Shown piece by piece: positions 11,423-18,598 of a stretch of 28,580 bases of DNA (within the stretch, counting starts at the first letter, position 1; the number at the start of each line of letters is the position of its first letter). The position numbers were made by a program, and so were the translations under genes. The stretch lies in IMG/VR virus record IMGVR_UViG_3300012204_000072, positions 1 through 28,580 of that record; one strand, given 5' to 3'. A model generated the notes under the pieces. That model worked only from the letters and a program-made list of their open reading frames with translations, did no database searches and was not told where the DNA came from. Source of the stretch: a virus.

Positions 11423-12817
11423 CTACAGGTTGAGCGGGATAATGCCATTAATCCCAAAGGCCATCCCATTAGACCAGGTCCCGTAGACCTTAATGGAACC
11501 ATCGGTACCCACGGCAAGACCGATAACAGCGGAGCTGCCGGCCTGAACTGAGATGGGAATTTCGGTTGCCGGCCTATACCCGACTGGCAAGGTGGCGATT
11601 TGCGTACCTGGTGTGGTGGTGACTCCGGAAAGAACCTGGCCCACCAGTTGAACACTATTACCAGGCGACGGCACCTTCCTATATGACAGGTTTGGATATC
11701 CCGCGCCGCGGTTGGTGAAGTTGTTAGCCAGAGTGAGACCATGCCAAGTCTCGCCGGTGGTATTCACGTTGCCTGTGACGTTGATGTCGGCACCAGCCCC
11801 GATGTCCCCCGTTGCCGTGGTTGCGCCACTAATTGATGCGGCACCCGTGACAGTCAGAGCCCCTGTGGCCACAGCGCCCGTGAAGGTGCCCGCAACCCCA
11901 CTGACATTGCCGTCCTTGTCGACCTTGGCCAGGACCGTGTTGGACGAGTTTTTGCATTCAAGAAGGTTTCCGGTGTCACCGGAAACCGGCTTAGCAATCA
12001 AAATCCGGGAAGTCAGCCGACCGCTAGAATCAACCCACGTCCACACGGAATCGTCATCGCGGCGGAGCTGAAGCAGATCATACGTGTCGGCCGAATTTGC
12101 CTTCTTGACAATCAGCCCAGGCTTACCGGTCGCCTTAACCCAAAGCCGAGACGCCGACGTTGCGGCCAGGTGGGCCCTCGCCACATCAACCGACAGGTCA
12201 CCACGGTCAACATCCAGGGTGCCGTCCTCGTCAATGAGGACGGCATTGTTTTGGGCAGTGAACGTGGCGACAGGAACCGAGCGAGAAGCCTCATTGGCGG
12301 TGACCGTCATGGCCGTGGTTGAGGCGCTGGCCGGGGTTACGGACAATGTGGCGAACGGCTGGGTGATCTTAGCCGCAACCAGAGACGTGATGGCCGAGGA
12401 GGGAATGTTTGACAGGGTGTTACTGGCCGCATCAATGATCTTGTTCGTCAAAGTCTGCACAGTCGCAGTACCCACAACCGCAGACGGCCCACCCACCCCA
12501 TGGATATTCGAGCTGGCAGCAATGTGCGCCTGAGGTTCAGCAACATCCCGGGCCACCACCCCATGCACCACCACAGCCCCAGCACTATGAGACTGGGCAG
12601 ACGTGCCATCCTGGCCCCGGGTTACCGTCAAATTGCCCCCAGAGGGGGCCGTGACAGTCACAACCTCAACCGTGGCAGCCCCATAATCCAGAATCAAAGT
12701 ATACGGGTAGCTGACAGGCAGACCGGCGGTAGTGCCCAAACTGATGATGGTGTCACCGGCAGAGACAGGTGCCGATAGCGTGGTTTGGACGCTCGTGTTG
12801 CTGTAATTCCACGTCAT
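11423..12817 (-). CDS. Tail fibre or receptor-binding protein
   Basis: A 464-aa fibre-like protein. The N-terminus (residues 8-65) is a beta domain with VTVTAPSGGNLTVTRGQDGT and SAQSHSAGAVVVHG, an attachment module common in actinophage fibre proteins. The centre carries DGTLDV and DKDGNV turns and a repetitive Ala/Gly/Thr tract (GAVATGALTVTGAASISGAT), typical of a trimeric shaft. The C-terminus (LPVGYRPATEIPISVQ onward) resembles fibre-tip domains. Start ATG 12817, with GAGGTGA 8 nt upstream overlapping the previous stop. It follows the connector gene, as expected for a short tail module. Confidence 0.78.
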   Translation of the reverse strand: MTWNYSNTSVQTTLSAPVSAGDTIISLGTTAGLPVSYPYTLILDYGAATVEVVTVTAPSGGNLTVTRGQDGTSAQSHSAGAVVVHGVVARDVAEPQAHIAASSNIHGVGGPSAVVGTATVQTLTNKIIDAASNTLSNIPSSAITSLVAAKITQPFATLSVTPASASTTAMTVTANEASRSVPVATFTAQNNAVLIDEDGTLDVDRGDLSVDVARAHLAATSASRLWVKATGKPGLIVKKANSADTYDLLQLRRDDDSVWTWVDSSGRLTSRILIAKPVSGDTGNLLECKNSSNTVLAKVDKDGNVSGVAGTFTGAVATGALTVTGAASISGATTATGDIGAGADINVTGNVNTTGETWHGLTLANNFTNRGAGYPNLSYRKVPSPGNSVQLVGQVLSGVTTTPGTQIATLPVGYRPATEIPISVQAGSSAVIGLAVGTDGSIKVYGTWSNGMAFGINGIIPLNL

Positions 12818-12824
12818 TGTTCGG

Positions 12825-13721
12825 TCACCTCGTGAAATGCATTTGCGGCGGATGCCTCAACAGTTGGCCGTCCCGCTCGTCCTGAAGGCGGCGTTTAAAC
12901 AGGGCATCCAGATATTTGGCAATGTTGGTGGCAGACCCGGGCGGGGTGGTTTCAGCCTTAGCCACATTGACCACCGACTCTAGTGAGATCCGGGACGGTT
13001 CCACATAGCCGATGCAGCGGGCCGTAGCCCCCATCACAAACAGATCATGAACCTGATTGTCATAGCCGTAGGTCGACAGATCATCCGACTGGCCAAGTGT
13101 TGCCGGTGGATTCTTGACGTACTGGACCCTCAGCCGGTTAGCGCCAGGCCACGCGCCAGAGAACAACTCCAGCTCGACCGGATCACCAGCCCGCTTATTC
13201 TGCTTCCACCTACCCGCCTCAACCCACAGACCAGACGCCCCAGGGGCCAACCACTGTGCCTGCAAAACGTGATGGCAATCCGAAGGCATCACATAATTGG
13301 TCTTGACCGGAACCACCGTAAAGAATGCCTCGCCCACTGCGTACACGTCCGGGAAAACCTCGCGAATGACACCCCACAAGGCGTTACGGATACGCTGCCG
13401 GGGAAACAGCGGGTTGTTGACAACCTTCGCATTGGCTGAATGGGCCACCGCTTCGGTTTGCGACTGGGCCCTGCCCCATGGGGCGATAGTGACCGCCCCC
13501 GTGTTGGTGTCAACCATCGTCACATAGACAAGCTCGTCCTCGATCTCCACCAAGCCCGGGGAAACACTATTTTGGTCGGCCACATTGAACGTGGTGGCCA
13601 CGTCTGTGATAGAGCCAGTCAGCGACGTTTTAGATTCCTGCGACCTGACATAGCCGTGCAACACATCCGACACTTCATCTATAAGCTTGGTTAGGGTCAT
13701 TGGCCCTTCGCTGATAGCCAT
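12825..13721 (-). CDS. Head-tail connector/adaptor protein
   Basis: A 298-aa protein. Residues 10-85 (TLTKLIDEVSDVLHGYVRSQ, then FNVADQNSVSPGLVEIEDEL and TIAPWGRAQ) form a beta-rich module that I know from actinophage adaptor-like proteins. RQRIRNALWGVIREVFPDVY (about 109-128) begins the second domain, and the C-terminus is helical (SATNIAKYLDALFKRRLQDE). Its place between the capsid block and the tail fibre gene fits a head-completion or tail-tubular role. In a short-tailed phage it could be the gatekeeper adaptor. The exact equivalent in other systems was not tested. Confidence 0.65.
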   Translation of the reverse strand: MAISEGPMTLTKLIDEVSDVLHGYVRSQESKTSLTGSITDVATTFNVADQNSVSPGLVEIEDELVYVTMVDTNTGAVTIAPWGRAQSQTEAVAHSANAKVVNNPLFPRQRIRNALWGVIREVFPDVYAVGEAFFTVVPVKTNYVMPSDCHHVLQAQWLAPGASGLWVEAGRWKQNKRAGDPVELELFSGAWPGANRLRVQYVKNPPATLGQSDDLSTYGYDNQVHDLFVMGATARCIGYVEPSRISLESVVNVAKAETTPPGSATNIAKYLDALFKRRLQDERDGQLLRHPPQMHFTR

Positions 13722-13733
13722 AGGGCCTCCCCC

Positions 13734-14012
13734 CTAGTCCTCGGGCAGATGCGCCAGCGGCTTAGCCGCATTAAACGCCCGGCCATGCCAATTCGACTGG
13801 TCAAGCGCATACCTGACCGCCTGCGTAGTGGTGCCGCCCGGCTGAATACCCTGGGCCCTAGCTGCCCGGTAGGCGTCACATTCGCGCTCATTCTTCTTGT
13901 CTGCCGTATAGTCGTGTCCCCGCCAGGACTGGCAATAGCCGATGTGTAGGTTTTTGCGGCGAAGGCAGGCCCCGTAGGTGGGGCAGCCTTCGCCGCAGCT
14001 ACAGGTTGTCAC
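13734..14012 (-). CDS. Cys-rich small protein of the capsid block
   Basis: A 92-aa protein starting with GTG 14012 in a GTGA overlap. The N-terminus holds six Cys (CSCGEGCPTYGACLRRKNLH then IGYC, plus ERECDAYRAA), a small zinc-binding domain. The rest is helical with a GGTTTQAVRYALDQSN segment. Similar Cys-rich proteins lie near capsid genes in other actinophages; function unknown. Confidence 0.65.
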   Translation of the reverse strand: MTTCSCGEGCPTYGACLRRKNLHIGYCQSWRGHDYTADKKNERECDAYRAARAQGIQPGGTTTQAVRYALDQSNWHGRAFNAAKPLAHLPED

Positions 14013-14233
14013 TTCTTCTTCGCACCCTTGGTCTTGCCCAGCTTCTTATTGGCCTTAGCCTCGATTGCCGGCCGCTGGCCGGGTGGGGCATTGTGCTCCA
14101 ACCGTTTAGCCGCAATCGCATGGGCCTTATCAGGGATAGGAAACGAACCAGGTCCAGGGGCTTTGGAGGGAACAGCAAAGGCGCTCTTAGGGAGCGCCCT
14201 CCGCTGCTTGCTAGTTAGCCTAGCCATGGTCAC
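14009..14233 (-). CDS. Small basic protein with ALPKSAFAVP motif
   Basis: A 74-aa protein: LTSKQRRALPKSAFAVPSK, then FPIPDKAHAIAAKRLEHNAP and a Lys-rich tail (KKLGKTKGAKKK). The LPxxxFAxP...PIxDxxHAxxA pattern recurs in phage capsid-linked small proteins and in phage prohead-protease tails, but no protease domain is present here. GTG 14233 overlaps the upstream TGA (GTGA); ATG 14227 with AGGGG 9 nt upstream is an equally possible start. Confidence 0.65.
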   Translation of the reverse strand: MTMARLTSKQRRALPKSAFAVPSKAPGPGSFPIPDKAHAIAAKRLEHNAPPGQRPAIEAKANKKLGKTKGAKKK

Positions 14234-14379
14234 TTGCCCCTACGCTGAGCCCGGAGCGCCTTCTTCGCTGCCGCCTTCTTTGGTGCCGGGGTCGTAGCGA
14301 GCGCCTTTCGGGCGGCCATGGCCTTCGGGTTGTTCAGCTTGGTTCCGGGCGAGTTGGGGGGGAAACTGGAATCAGACAT
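14230..14379 (-). CDS. 49-aa Ala/Lys-rich basic protein
   Basis: ATG at 14379 with TGAGG 6 nt upstream opens a 49-codon frame to 14230. The N-terminus is polar (SDSSFPPNSPGTKLNNPKAM) and the C-terminus is an Ala/Lys/Arg repeat (PAPKKAAAKKALRAQRRGK), like a histone-tail peptide. Its stop overlaps the next gene start by 4 nt. DNA or capsid-interior binding is suggested only by charge. Confidence 0.6.
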   Translation of the reverse strand: MSDSSFPPNSPGTKLNNPKAMAARKALATTPAPKKAAAKKALRAQRRGK

Positions 14380-14387
14380 GGATGACC

Positions 14388-14585
14388 TCACAGATCCAGG
14401 GCCGCACGAACGAAACAGTCCTTCGCCTCAAGCAGCTTGCGTAGCCCGGCCGACAGCTCTGCGTTAAACGGCAGGTCGTCAACCATCTTGTGTGCTAGGC
14501 CGTGGAATCGCATGGAAAGAAGCTGAAGGTTCTCGGGAAGGTGGTCGTATTCGAAATAGCGAAGGATGGCGGGCTGGTCGCTCAT
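14388..14585 (-). CDS. Acb2/Tad1-hairpin-like protein, possible cyclic-nucleotide sponge
   Basis: A 65-aa helical hairpin: RYFEYDHLPENLQLLSMRFH, then GLAHKMVDDLPFNAELSAGL and RKLLEAKDCFVRAAL. The order FxYxHLP, a long helix, LPxxxE and a final LRKLLEAKDxxVRAA helix matches the small Acb2/Tad1-hairpin family (DUF7681-type). Its studied members are oligomeric proteins that bind cyclic oligonucleotides and block CBASS or Thoeris signalling. Many actinophages carry this version beside the capsid gene. Its activity as a sponge is not shown as far as I know, so the anti-defence role is inference. Start ATG 14585 with TAGGAG 8 nt upstream. Confidence 0.6.
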   Translation of the reverse strand: MSDQPAILRYFEYDHLPENLQLLSMRFHGLAHKMVDDLPFNAELSAGLRKLLEAKDCFVRAALDL

Positions 14586-14596
14586 TCGGGTGGCTC

Positions 14597-14845
14597 CTAG
14601 GTTATGTATGCGCCGTAGCCGGCATTAGTCAAAATCGTGACCTCACCGGCGGTCAGGTCGTATTCGTGGCCACCCAAATACACATGGTCATAAGCGTCAA
14701 GGTCGGCCTGATAGGGGTAGGTGGTGGCGGTGACCGTCGTTCCACTCACCAGAAGGGTTTGCCCCCGGGTCAGCTTGTAACGGCCAAACAGGGGGCTCGT
14801 GGTCCACAAGTTTTCCTCATACGTTGGCGTTTTGAGTCTCGGCAT
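14597..14845 (-). CDS. Small conserved capsid-downstream protein
   Basis: An 82-aa protein starting at ATG 14845, just after the hairpin that follows the capsid gene; the frame extends further 5' but through the terminator. Pattern LFGRYKLTRGQTLLVSGTTV ... DLDAYDHVYLGGHEYDLTAG ... LTNAGYGAYI is a beta-rich fold seen directly downstream of capsid genes in many actinophages. The GGHEY and AGY positions recur in those homologues as I remember them. Probably a head-completion or decoration-like protein; not proven. Confidence 0.65.
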   Translation of the reverse strand: MPRLKTPTYEENLWTTSPLFGRYKLTRGQTLLVSGTTVTATTYPYQADLDAYDHVYLGGHEYDLTAGEVTILTNAGYGAYIT

Positions 14846-14862
14846 GGGCACCCCCAGGAAAA

Positions 14863-14892
14863 CGGCTGGGGGCCCGTGTGGGCCCCCAGCCG
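14863..14892 (-). terminator. Post-capsid terminator/attenuator
   Basis: Perfect 13-bp stem CGGCTGGGGGCCC (14863-14875) with GGGCCCCCAGCCG (14880-14892), 4-nt loop. On the minus strand it is followed by TTTTCC, so it can end transcription coming from the major capsid gene. Such leaky hairpins raise capsid mRNA relative to downstream genes. Confidence 0.75.
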
Positions 14893-14917
14893 GTAAGCAC
14901 AAACCACACAGAAAGGC

Positions 14918-15892
14918 TTACGCCATCTGCGCGCTAAGAGTGCTAGAGGTTTCAATCCGAACAAGCGACTCTTCCCGGTACCGCGCCCAACCTGCCACGC
15001 CATACCACCCAATCGGGCGGAACCGGCTAAGCTTGTCAGTCACAGGACCGATATGGACGCCAAACTCCTCGGCCACGGCCTCAGCCACAGCCTGCTTGCC
15101 CATCATCACCGAACGGTAAACCGTCGCCGCCGTCACCCCAGGGTTAAACCCATCGACGGCAGTGAAAATGCGGGGGGTTTCGATGAACTGGGCACCCTCG
15201 AAGATGCCGATAGTGCCACCCCAAATGTTGCCGGCAGCCTGGTATTCGTGAGGGGTTCGCCATGCGGCATTGGAGGTCTGCTGACGAAGGTCAACCGACT
15301 GGTCCGGATGCACATAGCACAGGTAGTTGCCATCCACGCGGGGAATGGACTTGTTGTTACGGAGCTTAGCCACCGTGCCCCGGACAGTTCGACCAATCAG
15401 AAGGTCAGTCGACCTGACGGTGTTAGTGGCGCCAGAATTGTATGCAAAGCCGCCGTTGACCTCACGCCACACGTTGGTTCCGGCACGGGCAACATCACGG
15501 ACAATCGTGTCAACCGAGTCGAGCATGTTGAATGCGATGACGTCTGCGATGCCCGGGTCAACATCGGACAGGGAAAGCAGCCGAAGCTTGCGGGTGACCA
15601 GAGCAACGTTTCCGTACTCGTTGAGGGTCACAGTTACAGTGGACGTGCTGGGCACGGCCACACTGTCAGGATCAGTGGTCTCGGTAAGAGCGCCAGTGGC
15701 GGTCGCCATGTCGGCGTACAGGTTGAAAATAACCGAGCTGCCGGGCATAGTCTGCTGGACGGGCCGCTTGTCAACAGCGGCCCTCCACTGGGGCTGGCTA
15801 CGAAGGGCAAACTCAACCAGACGGTCATATGCCGCCTTGACAAGATTATTACCGAGGCTTGACCCTGAGGTATCAGTATAGGCGTTAGCCAT
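14918..15892 (-). CDS. Major capsid protein, N4-gp56-like (HK97 fold)
   Basis: A 324-aa capsid protein. The N-terminal arm (residues 1-45) leads into FNLYADMATATGALTETTDP, the E-loop/A-strand region. NEYGNVALVTRKLRLLSL (91-108) and a long spine helix (116-137) follow. DGNYLCYVHPDQSVDLR (187-203) and IWGGTIGIFEGAQFIETPR (223-241) are the P-domain blocks typical of N4-gp56-family capsid proteins. SVMMGKQAVAEAVAEEFG (about 262-279) completes the A-domain. It is preceded by a scaffold-like gene and followed by a transcript hairpin. Length suits a phage of moderate genome size. No separate prohead protease is seen in the window. Confidence 0.88.
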   Translation of the reverse strand: MANAYTDTSGSSLGNNLVKAAYDRLVEFALRSQPQWRAAVDKRPVQQTMPGSSVIFNLYADMATATGALTETTDPDSVAVPSTSTVTVTLNEYGNVALVTRKLRLLSLSDVDPGIADVIAFNMLDSVDTIVRDVARAGTNVWREVNGGFAYNSGATNTVRSTDLLIGRTVRGTVAKLRNNKSIPRVDGNYLCYVHPDQSVDLRQQTSNAAWRTPHEYQAAGNIWGGTIGIFEGAQFIETPRIFTAVDGFNPGVTAATVYRSVMMGKQAVAEAVAEEFGVHIGPVTDKLSRFRPIGWYGVAGWARYREESLVRIETSSTLSAQMA

Positions 15893-15925
15893 TTCTACTC
15901 ATCTCAAGGTGAAGAGATGACAGCT

Positions 15926-16474
15926 TTAACCCATGCCGACACCACCCCCGTGCGCTTGAATAAGCTTCACCAAGTCGTCGTGTTTAAGGTCCGGATCAAT
16001 GATCTTGCGGTACAGGTCTTCTGGCTTAGTCTTAGGGGCGGCAGCATTGTTGCTGGCCGCAGCCATTCGAGCCATAGCATTGATCGTGTCCACATACTGC
16101 TGATCCATGTCGCCAGGGTTGTTGTCGCCCGTGTCATCGCTGCCGTCGTCGTCCGGCGTCTGTGGGCTGGCCTGTGCGGGAAACAGATCGGCGTAGTCCT
16201 TAAGCCACGCTTCGATGGCTTCCGGGGTTGAGTCGACATTAGACGGGATCAGGGTTGCGAGTTTCGGATTGTGCTTCTTGCCGGCAAGGATCTCTTTCAG
16301 GCTGGTGGTCCGCTGTGCGGCCTCAGCCCTAGTCACCTTCTCCAACAGGTCGCGGTTTTCCTTCTCAAGCTGCTTAAGCCGGGCCCGCACCGGATCCTTA
16401 CCTTGCTGCTGGCCTTGCTGTTGCTGCTGCTGGCCTTGATCGTCGTCATCGTCGTCGAGCTGCCAAGTGGTCAA
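15926..16474 (-). CDS. Capsid scaffolding protein
   Basis: A 182-aa protein directly upstream of the capsid gene. It begins with an acidic run (WQLDDDDDDQG), then a Gln/Gly tract, a coiled-coil (RARLKQLEKENRDLLEKVTR), a Pro/Asp-rich acidic linker (TPDDDGSDDTGDNNPGDMDQ) and a helical C-terminal end (EDLYRKIIDPDLKHDDLVKL) that could bind capsid subunits. Composition and order are those of phage scaffolds. TTG 16474 (TTWQL) is my start, since further upstream residues lack sense as a leader. A frame to TTG 16516 or GTG 16510 is also open. Confidence 0.8.
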   Translation of the reverse strand: MTTWQLDDDDDDQGQQQQQQGQQQGKDPVRARLKQLEKENRDLLEKVTRAEAAQRTTSLKEILAGKKHNPKLATLIPSNVDSTPEAIEAWLKDYADLFPAQASPQTPDDDGSDDTGDNNPGDMDQQYVDTINAMARMAAASNNAAAPKTKPEDLYRKIIDPDLKHDDLVKLIQAHGGGVGMG

Positions 16475-16605
16475 ATTGATACACCCATTCGTAGTCAGAA
16501 TTGCGCGCACCCACAAACCGGCCCTGGGGACGGCTCGGTTTGGCTGTGCGCGGCTACCCGGTTAATACACACCATGTCCACGCGGGCCCGTGGGTGGTGG
16601 ATAGT

Positions 16606-16675
16606 GGCAGGTGGGGGACTCGAACCCCAAACTCCAGGTTATGAGCCTGGTGTGATACCGTTTCACTACACCTGC
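16606..16675 (-). tRNA. tRNA-Met(CAU)
   Basis: On the minus strand: acceptor GCAGGTG / CACCTGC (7 bp), U8-A9, D-arm GTGA-AACGGTA-TCAC, anticodon arm CCAGG-CTCATAA-CCTGG with anticodon CAU (complement at 16641-16643), and T-arm GGGG-TTCGAGT-CCCC with only four pairs. The T-stem is one pair short in this register; an alternative register gives five with a mismatch in the acceptor. CAU could be elongator Met or, if modified to lysidine, Ile. It sits between the 277-aa gene and the scaffold gene in the late operon, so it is probably cut out of the late mRNA. Confidence 0.85.
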
Positions 16676-16695
16676 AAACCAAAAGGGGACAACCT

Positions 16696-16842
16696 ATGAG
16701 ACGAAACAGACGCTACCTATACGCCATCCCGGATCTTCCAATTCTTATCTGGTACCGCTGGTTCCACTGCCGCCGACACGGACATTTGGTCAAGTTCAGT
16801 TCAAACGATCAGTGCATCAATTGCGGAAAGCGGGTCGGATGA
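16696..16842 (+). CDS. 48-aa plus-strand zinc-ribbon microprotein
   Basis: ATG 16696 has AAGGGG 8 nt upstream and the frame runs to TGA 16842, which overlaps the next ATG (ATGA). The product is basic and aromatic (RRNRRYLYAIPDLPILIWYR), then WFHCRRHGH and QCINCGKRVG, so Cys/His at four to six positions could hold one zinc. It points against the surrounding late operon, so it needs its own promoter, which I could not locate upstream of it within the tRNA-Met antisense region. Confidence 0.6.
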   Translation: MRRNRRYLYAIPDLPILIWYRWFHCRRHGHLVKFSSNDQCINCGKRVG

Positions 16843-17153
16843 AACATTGCTCGTGCGGCTTCTGGGCCGCCCGTGCCTGTGCATGGACTAAGCAAATGCG
16901 AATCTGCCACAACCCGGAAGCCAGGCATGTCGATGACACTACAGAGCGACAAGGATTCACCTGCCCGCACTGCGGGCGGACCTCATGCAATCCCATGGAT
17001 CCCAGGGAAAGCTACTGCGGAGCCTGCCACGACTGGACCGGACATCCTAGTAGGCTGCCGCAGGCTGAGCCAACTGAGACCGACCAGAAGTCACCTGACC
17101 CTGAGCAAACGTCCCACGCTCCTGAGCCGCCAACCGCCGCCGCTCCTCAATAG
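16839..17153 (+). CDS. Plus-strand double zinc-ribbon protein
   Basis: A 104-aa protein starting in an ATGA overlap. The first part is Cys-rich (MKHCSCGFWAARACAWTKQM then C). The second is the zinc ribbon FTCPHCGRTSCNPMDPRESY followed by CGACHDWTG, a form very common in small actinobacterial and actinophage proteins. These usually end near HDWTG; here the frame continues 36 residues in low-complexity Pro/Thr/Ala sequence that is antisense to the end of the 277-aa late gene (107-nt overlap). It is a two-gene moron-like unit with the preceding microprotein. Function unknown. Confidence 0.65.
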   Translation: MKHCSCGFWAARACAWTKQMRICHNPEARHVDDTTERQGFTCPHCGRTSCNPMDPRESYCGACHDWTGHPSRLPQAEPTETDQKSPDPEQTSHAPEPPTAAAPQ

Positions 17154-17880
17154 CGGCAGCATCATTTAGGAATAGCTCGTTTTCGGCCGCCGTCTGATCG
17201 TAAGAGCCGCCATAGATCCCAGATAGCAGGGAACCCTGACGGCCCAAGGTCACGGCGGCCTTTTCCTGCCTGGACAGCTCACTGTCGGCCACATACGACT
17301 GACGGGCCAACTGCTCAGCCCTGACCTGAGAAACGGTTCCACCTTCGGCCACGGCGGATCCTCCGATTTGTGTCGCCCTCGACACATTTTGCAGCAGTGG
17401 AAGGGCCCGGTTTTTGTCCAGGAAGTAGGCTGCCAGATGATCGGGCCGTATCCCGTACCAGTCGTAGAAGGTTTGCTGTGTGCCATCGTCGAGGCGATGG
17501 GCCGCGTCTACAGCCAGGTTCACCCGGGTATTGATTTCCTGCGGGCTGACATCAGAGCCGATCCATTCGGCGAAGTCTGACGACTGGTCAAAGAACCCAG
17601 AGGGCATACCGTTTGAGGCCATGATCTGCCGGTAGGCCGCCTCGGTGGACAGATAGTCCTGGGGGGAAAGGACCGCGAGGCCGTTTTTCCTTCGGATCTC
17701 ATTTCCTGCAAATCGCTGCTTGTACGCGTCCGTGTCTTGTAGCAGAAACGATATTGACTGCTGGTCGTAGCCATTGACCAGAAACCCGAGCACGTCACCG
17801 GCCAAGGATTCGAGCCCCCACTGTTGCAGCATCCCTATGAGTACCTGGTAGGCGTTTTGGGTTTCGGTCGTATCAGCCAC
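17047..17880 (-). CDS. Conserved phage structural/ejection-associated protein
   Basis: A 277-aa mostly helical protein. GLESLAGDVLGFLVNGYDQQ, then LQDTDAYKQRFAGNEIRRKN and LSPQDYLSTEAAYRQIMASN, is a family signature I have met in phage virion-region proteins of unknown role. The C-terminus is long and helical (ELSRQEKAAVTLGRQGSLLS, ENELFLNDAAAIEERRRLAA), fitting an extended or oligomeric protein. GTG 17880 overlaps the amidase stop by 8 nt. It follows the 1942-aa, 445-aa and 306-aa genes and the amidase, so it likely belongs to the internal/ejection protein set. Its 3' end overlaps the plus-strand zinc-ribbon gene. Confidence 0.6.
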   Translation of the reverse strand: MADTTETQNAYQVLIGMLQQWGLESLAGDVLGFLVNGYDQQSISFLLQDTDAYKQRFAGNEIRRKNGLAVLSPQDYLSTEAAYRQIMASNGMPSGFFDQSSDFAEWIGSDVSPQEINTRVNLAVDAAHRLDDGTQQTFYDWYGIRPDHLAAYFLDKNRALPLLQNVSRATQIGGSAVAEGGTVSQVRAEQLARQSYVADSELSRQEKAAVTLGRQGSLLSGIYGGSYDQTAAENELFLNDAAAIEERRRLAAQERGTFAQGQVTSGRSQLAQPAAAY

Positions 17881-18598
17881 TTGACACGCTGTCCACGGTT
17901 AGCGAAACCTTGTCACCAACCTTGACGCCGGCTGGGGCATTAACCTTCGCCTCAAGGTCTGTCAGCCGTTTGGCCACATTGTTTGCTACGGTCACCCGGT
18001 TACCCGCCGGGTCGTAGATGTCCTTGGCGTCCTGGCCCGTGAAAAGAGCCCACAGATAGCGCTCAAGGTTAAAAGCAAGCTTCGGGTCCATGTCGTCACC
18101 GTTCACAATTTCCGTTGCCCGATTAATGATGGCAGGCCGCTGACCCACGATAGGAGTCCCTGGACAATCGTAGTGTCCACCCCACGCAGCTCCGCCCATA
18201 CCATGCCAGCCAAGGCCGCTGCCGTAAGGGTCGTTCGTTGCAACCATCGGAACGCCGTACAACTGGTGGGCTTTGGCAAGGACTTGCGAACAAGATTCAA
18301 GTTGGTCAGCCGTGAGAAGTTGCCCATGATAGCCCTCATTCTCGATACTCAACCAGTGGGCATTGCCGGCAGCCTGACACCATGCCTTGTCGGCGGTGTC
18401 AACCATTTGGCGAAGCCGTCCACGCTTGGGGGCCAGAAAGTGGGAGCTGACCTGAGAGGCGGGGTTACGCTGCCACGATTCGGTGCCGGCCTCGGTGCCT
18501 TCCTGAATGTGCAGAACCACCCCCGCCACGTTACCCATGGCGTTAGAGGTTTTGTTGACGGTCGGCCCAATCCAGTCCGCGATGTCAGTCCAGATCAT
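17873..18598 (-). CDS. N-acetylmuramoyl-L-alanine amidase (Amidase_2/PGRP-like)
   Basis: A 241-aa wall hydrolase. GVVLHIQEG (H30) supplies the first zinc His, and GWHGMGGAAWGGHYDCPG (H132, H142, C145) the rest of the site with the CPG turn usual for Amidase_2 enzymes of actinophages. WLSIENEGYHG (82-92) is the conserved strand with the E before the active-site loop. It cleaves the amide between MurNAc and the stem peptide. The C-terminal part (about 175-241) has a coiled helix and a small beta end, probably for multimer or wall binding. Start ATG 18598 overlaps the upstream stop (ATGA); a longer frame to 18676 lies within the preceding gene. Its place among virion genes suggests entry as well as lysis. 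Confidence 0.87.
   Translation of the reverse strand: MIWTDIADWIGPTVNKTSNAMGNVAGVVLHIQEGTEAGTESWQRNPASQVSSHFLAPKRGRLRQMVDTADKAWCQAAGNAHWLSIENEGYHGQLLTADQLESCSQVLAKAHQLYGVPMVATNDPYGSGLGWHGMGGAAWGGHYDCPGTPIVGQRPAIINRATEIVNGDDMDPKLAFNLERYLWALFTGQDAKDIYDPAGNRVTVANNVAKRLTDLEAKVNAPAGVKVGDKVSLTVDSVSSG

Noticed and set aside
15053-15862. 269-aa plus-strand ORF opposite the capsid gene
   Set aside because: Complementary shadow of a well-recognised major capsid protein.
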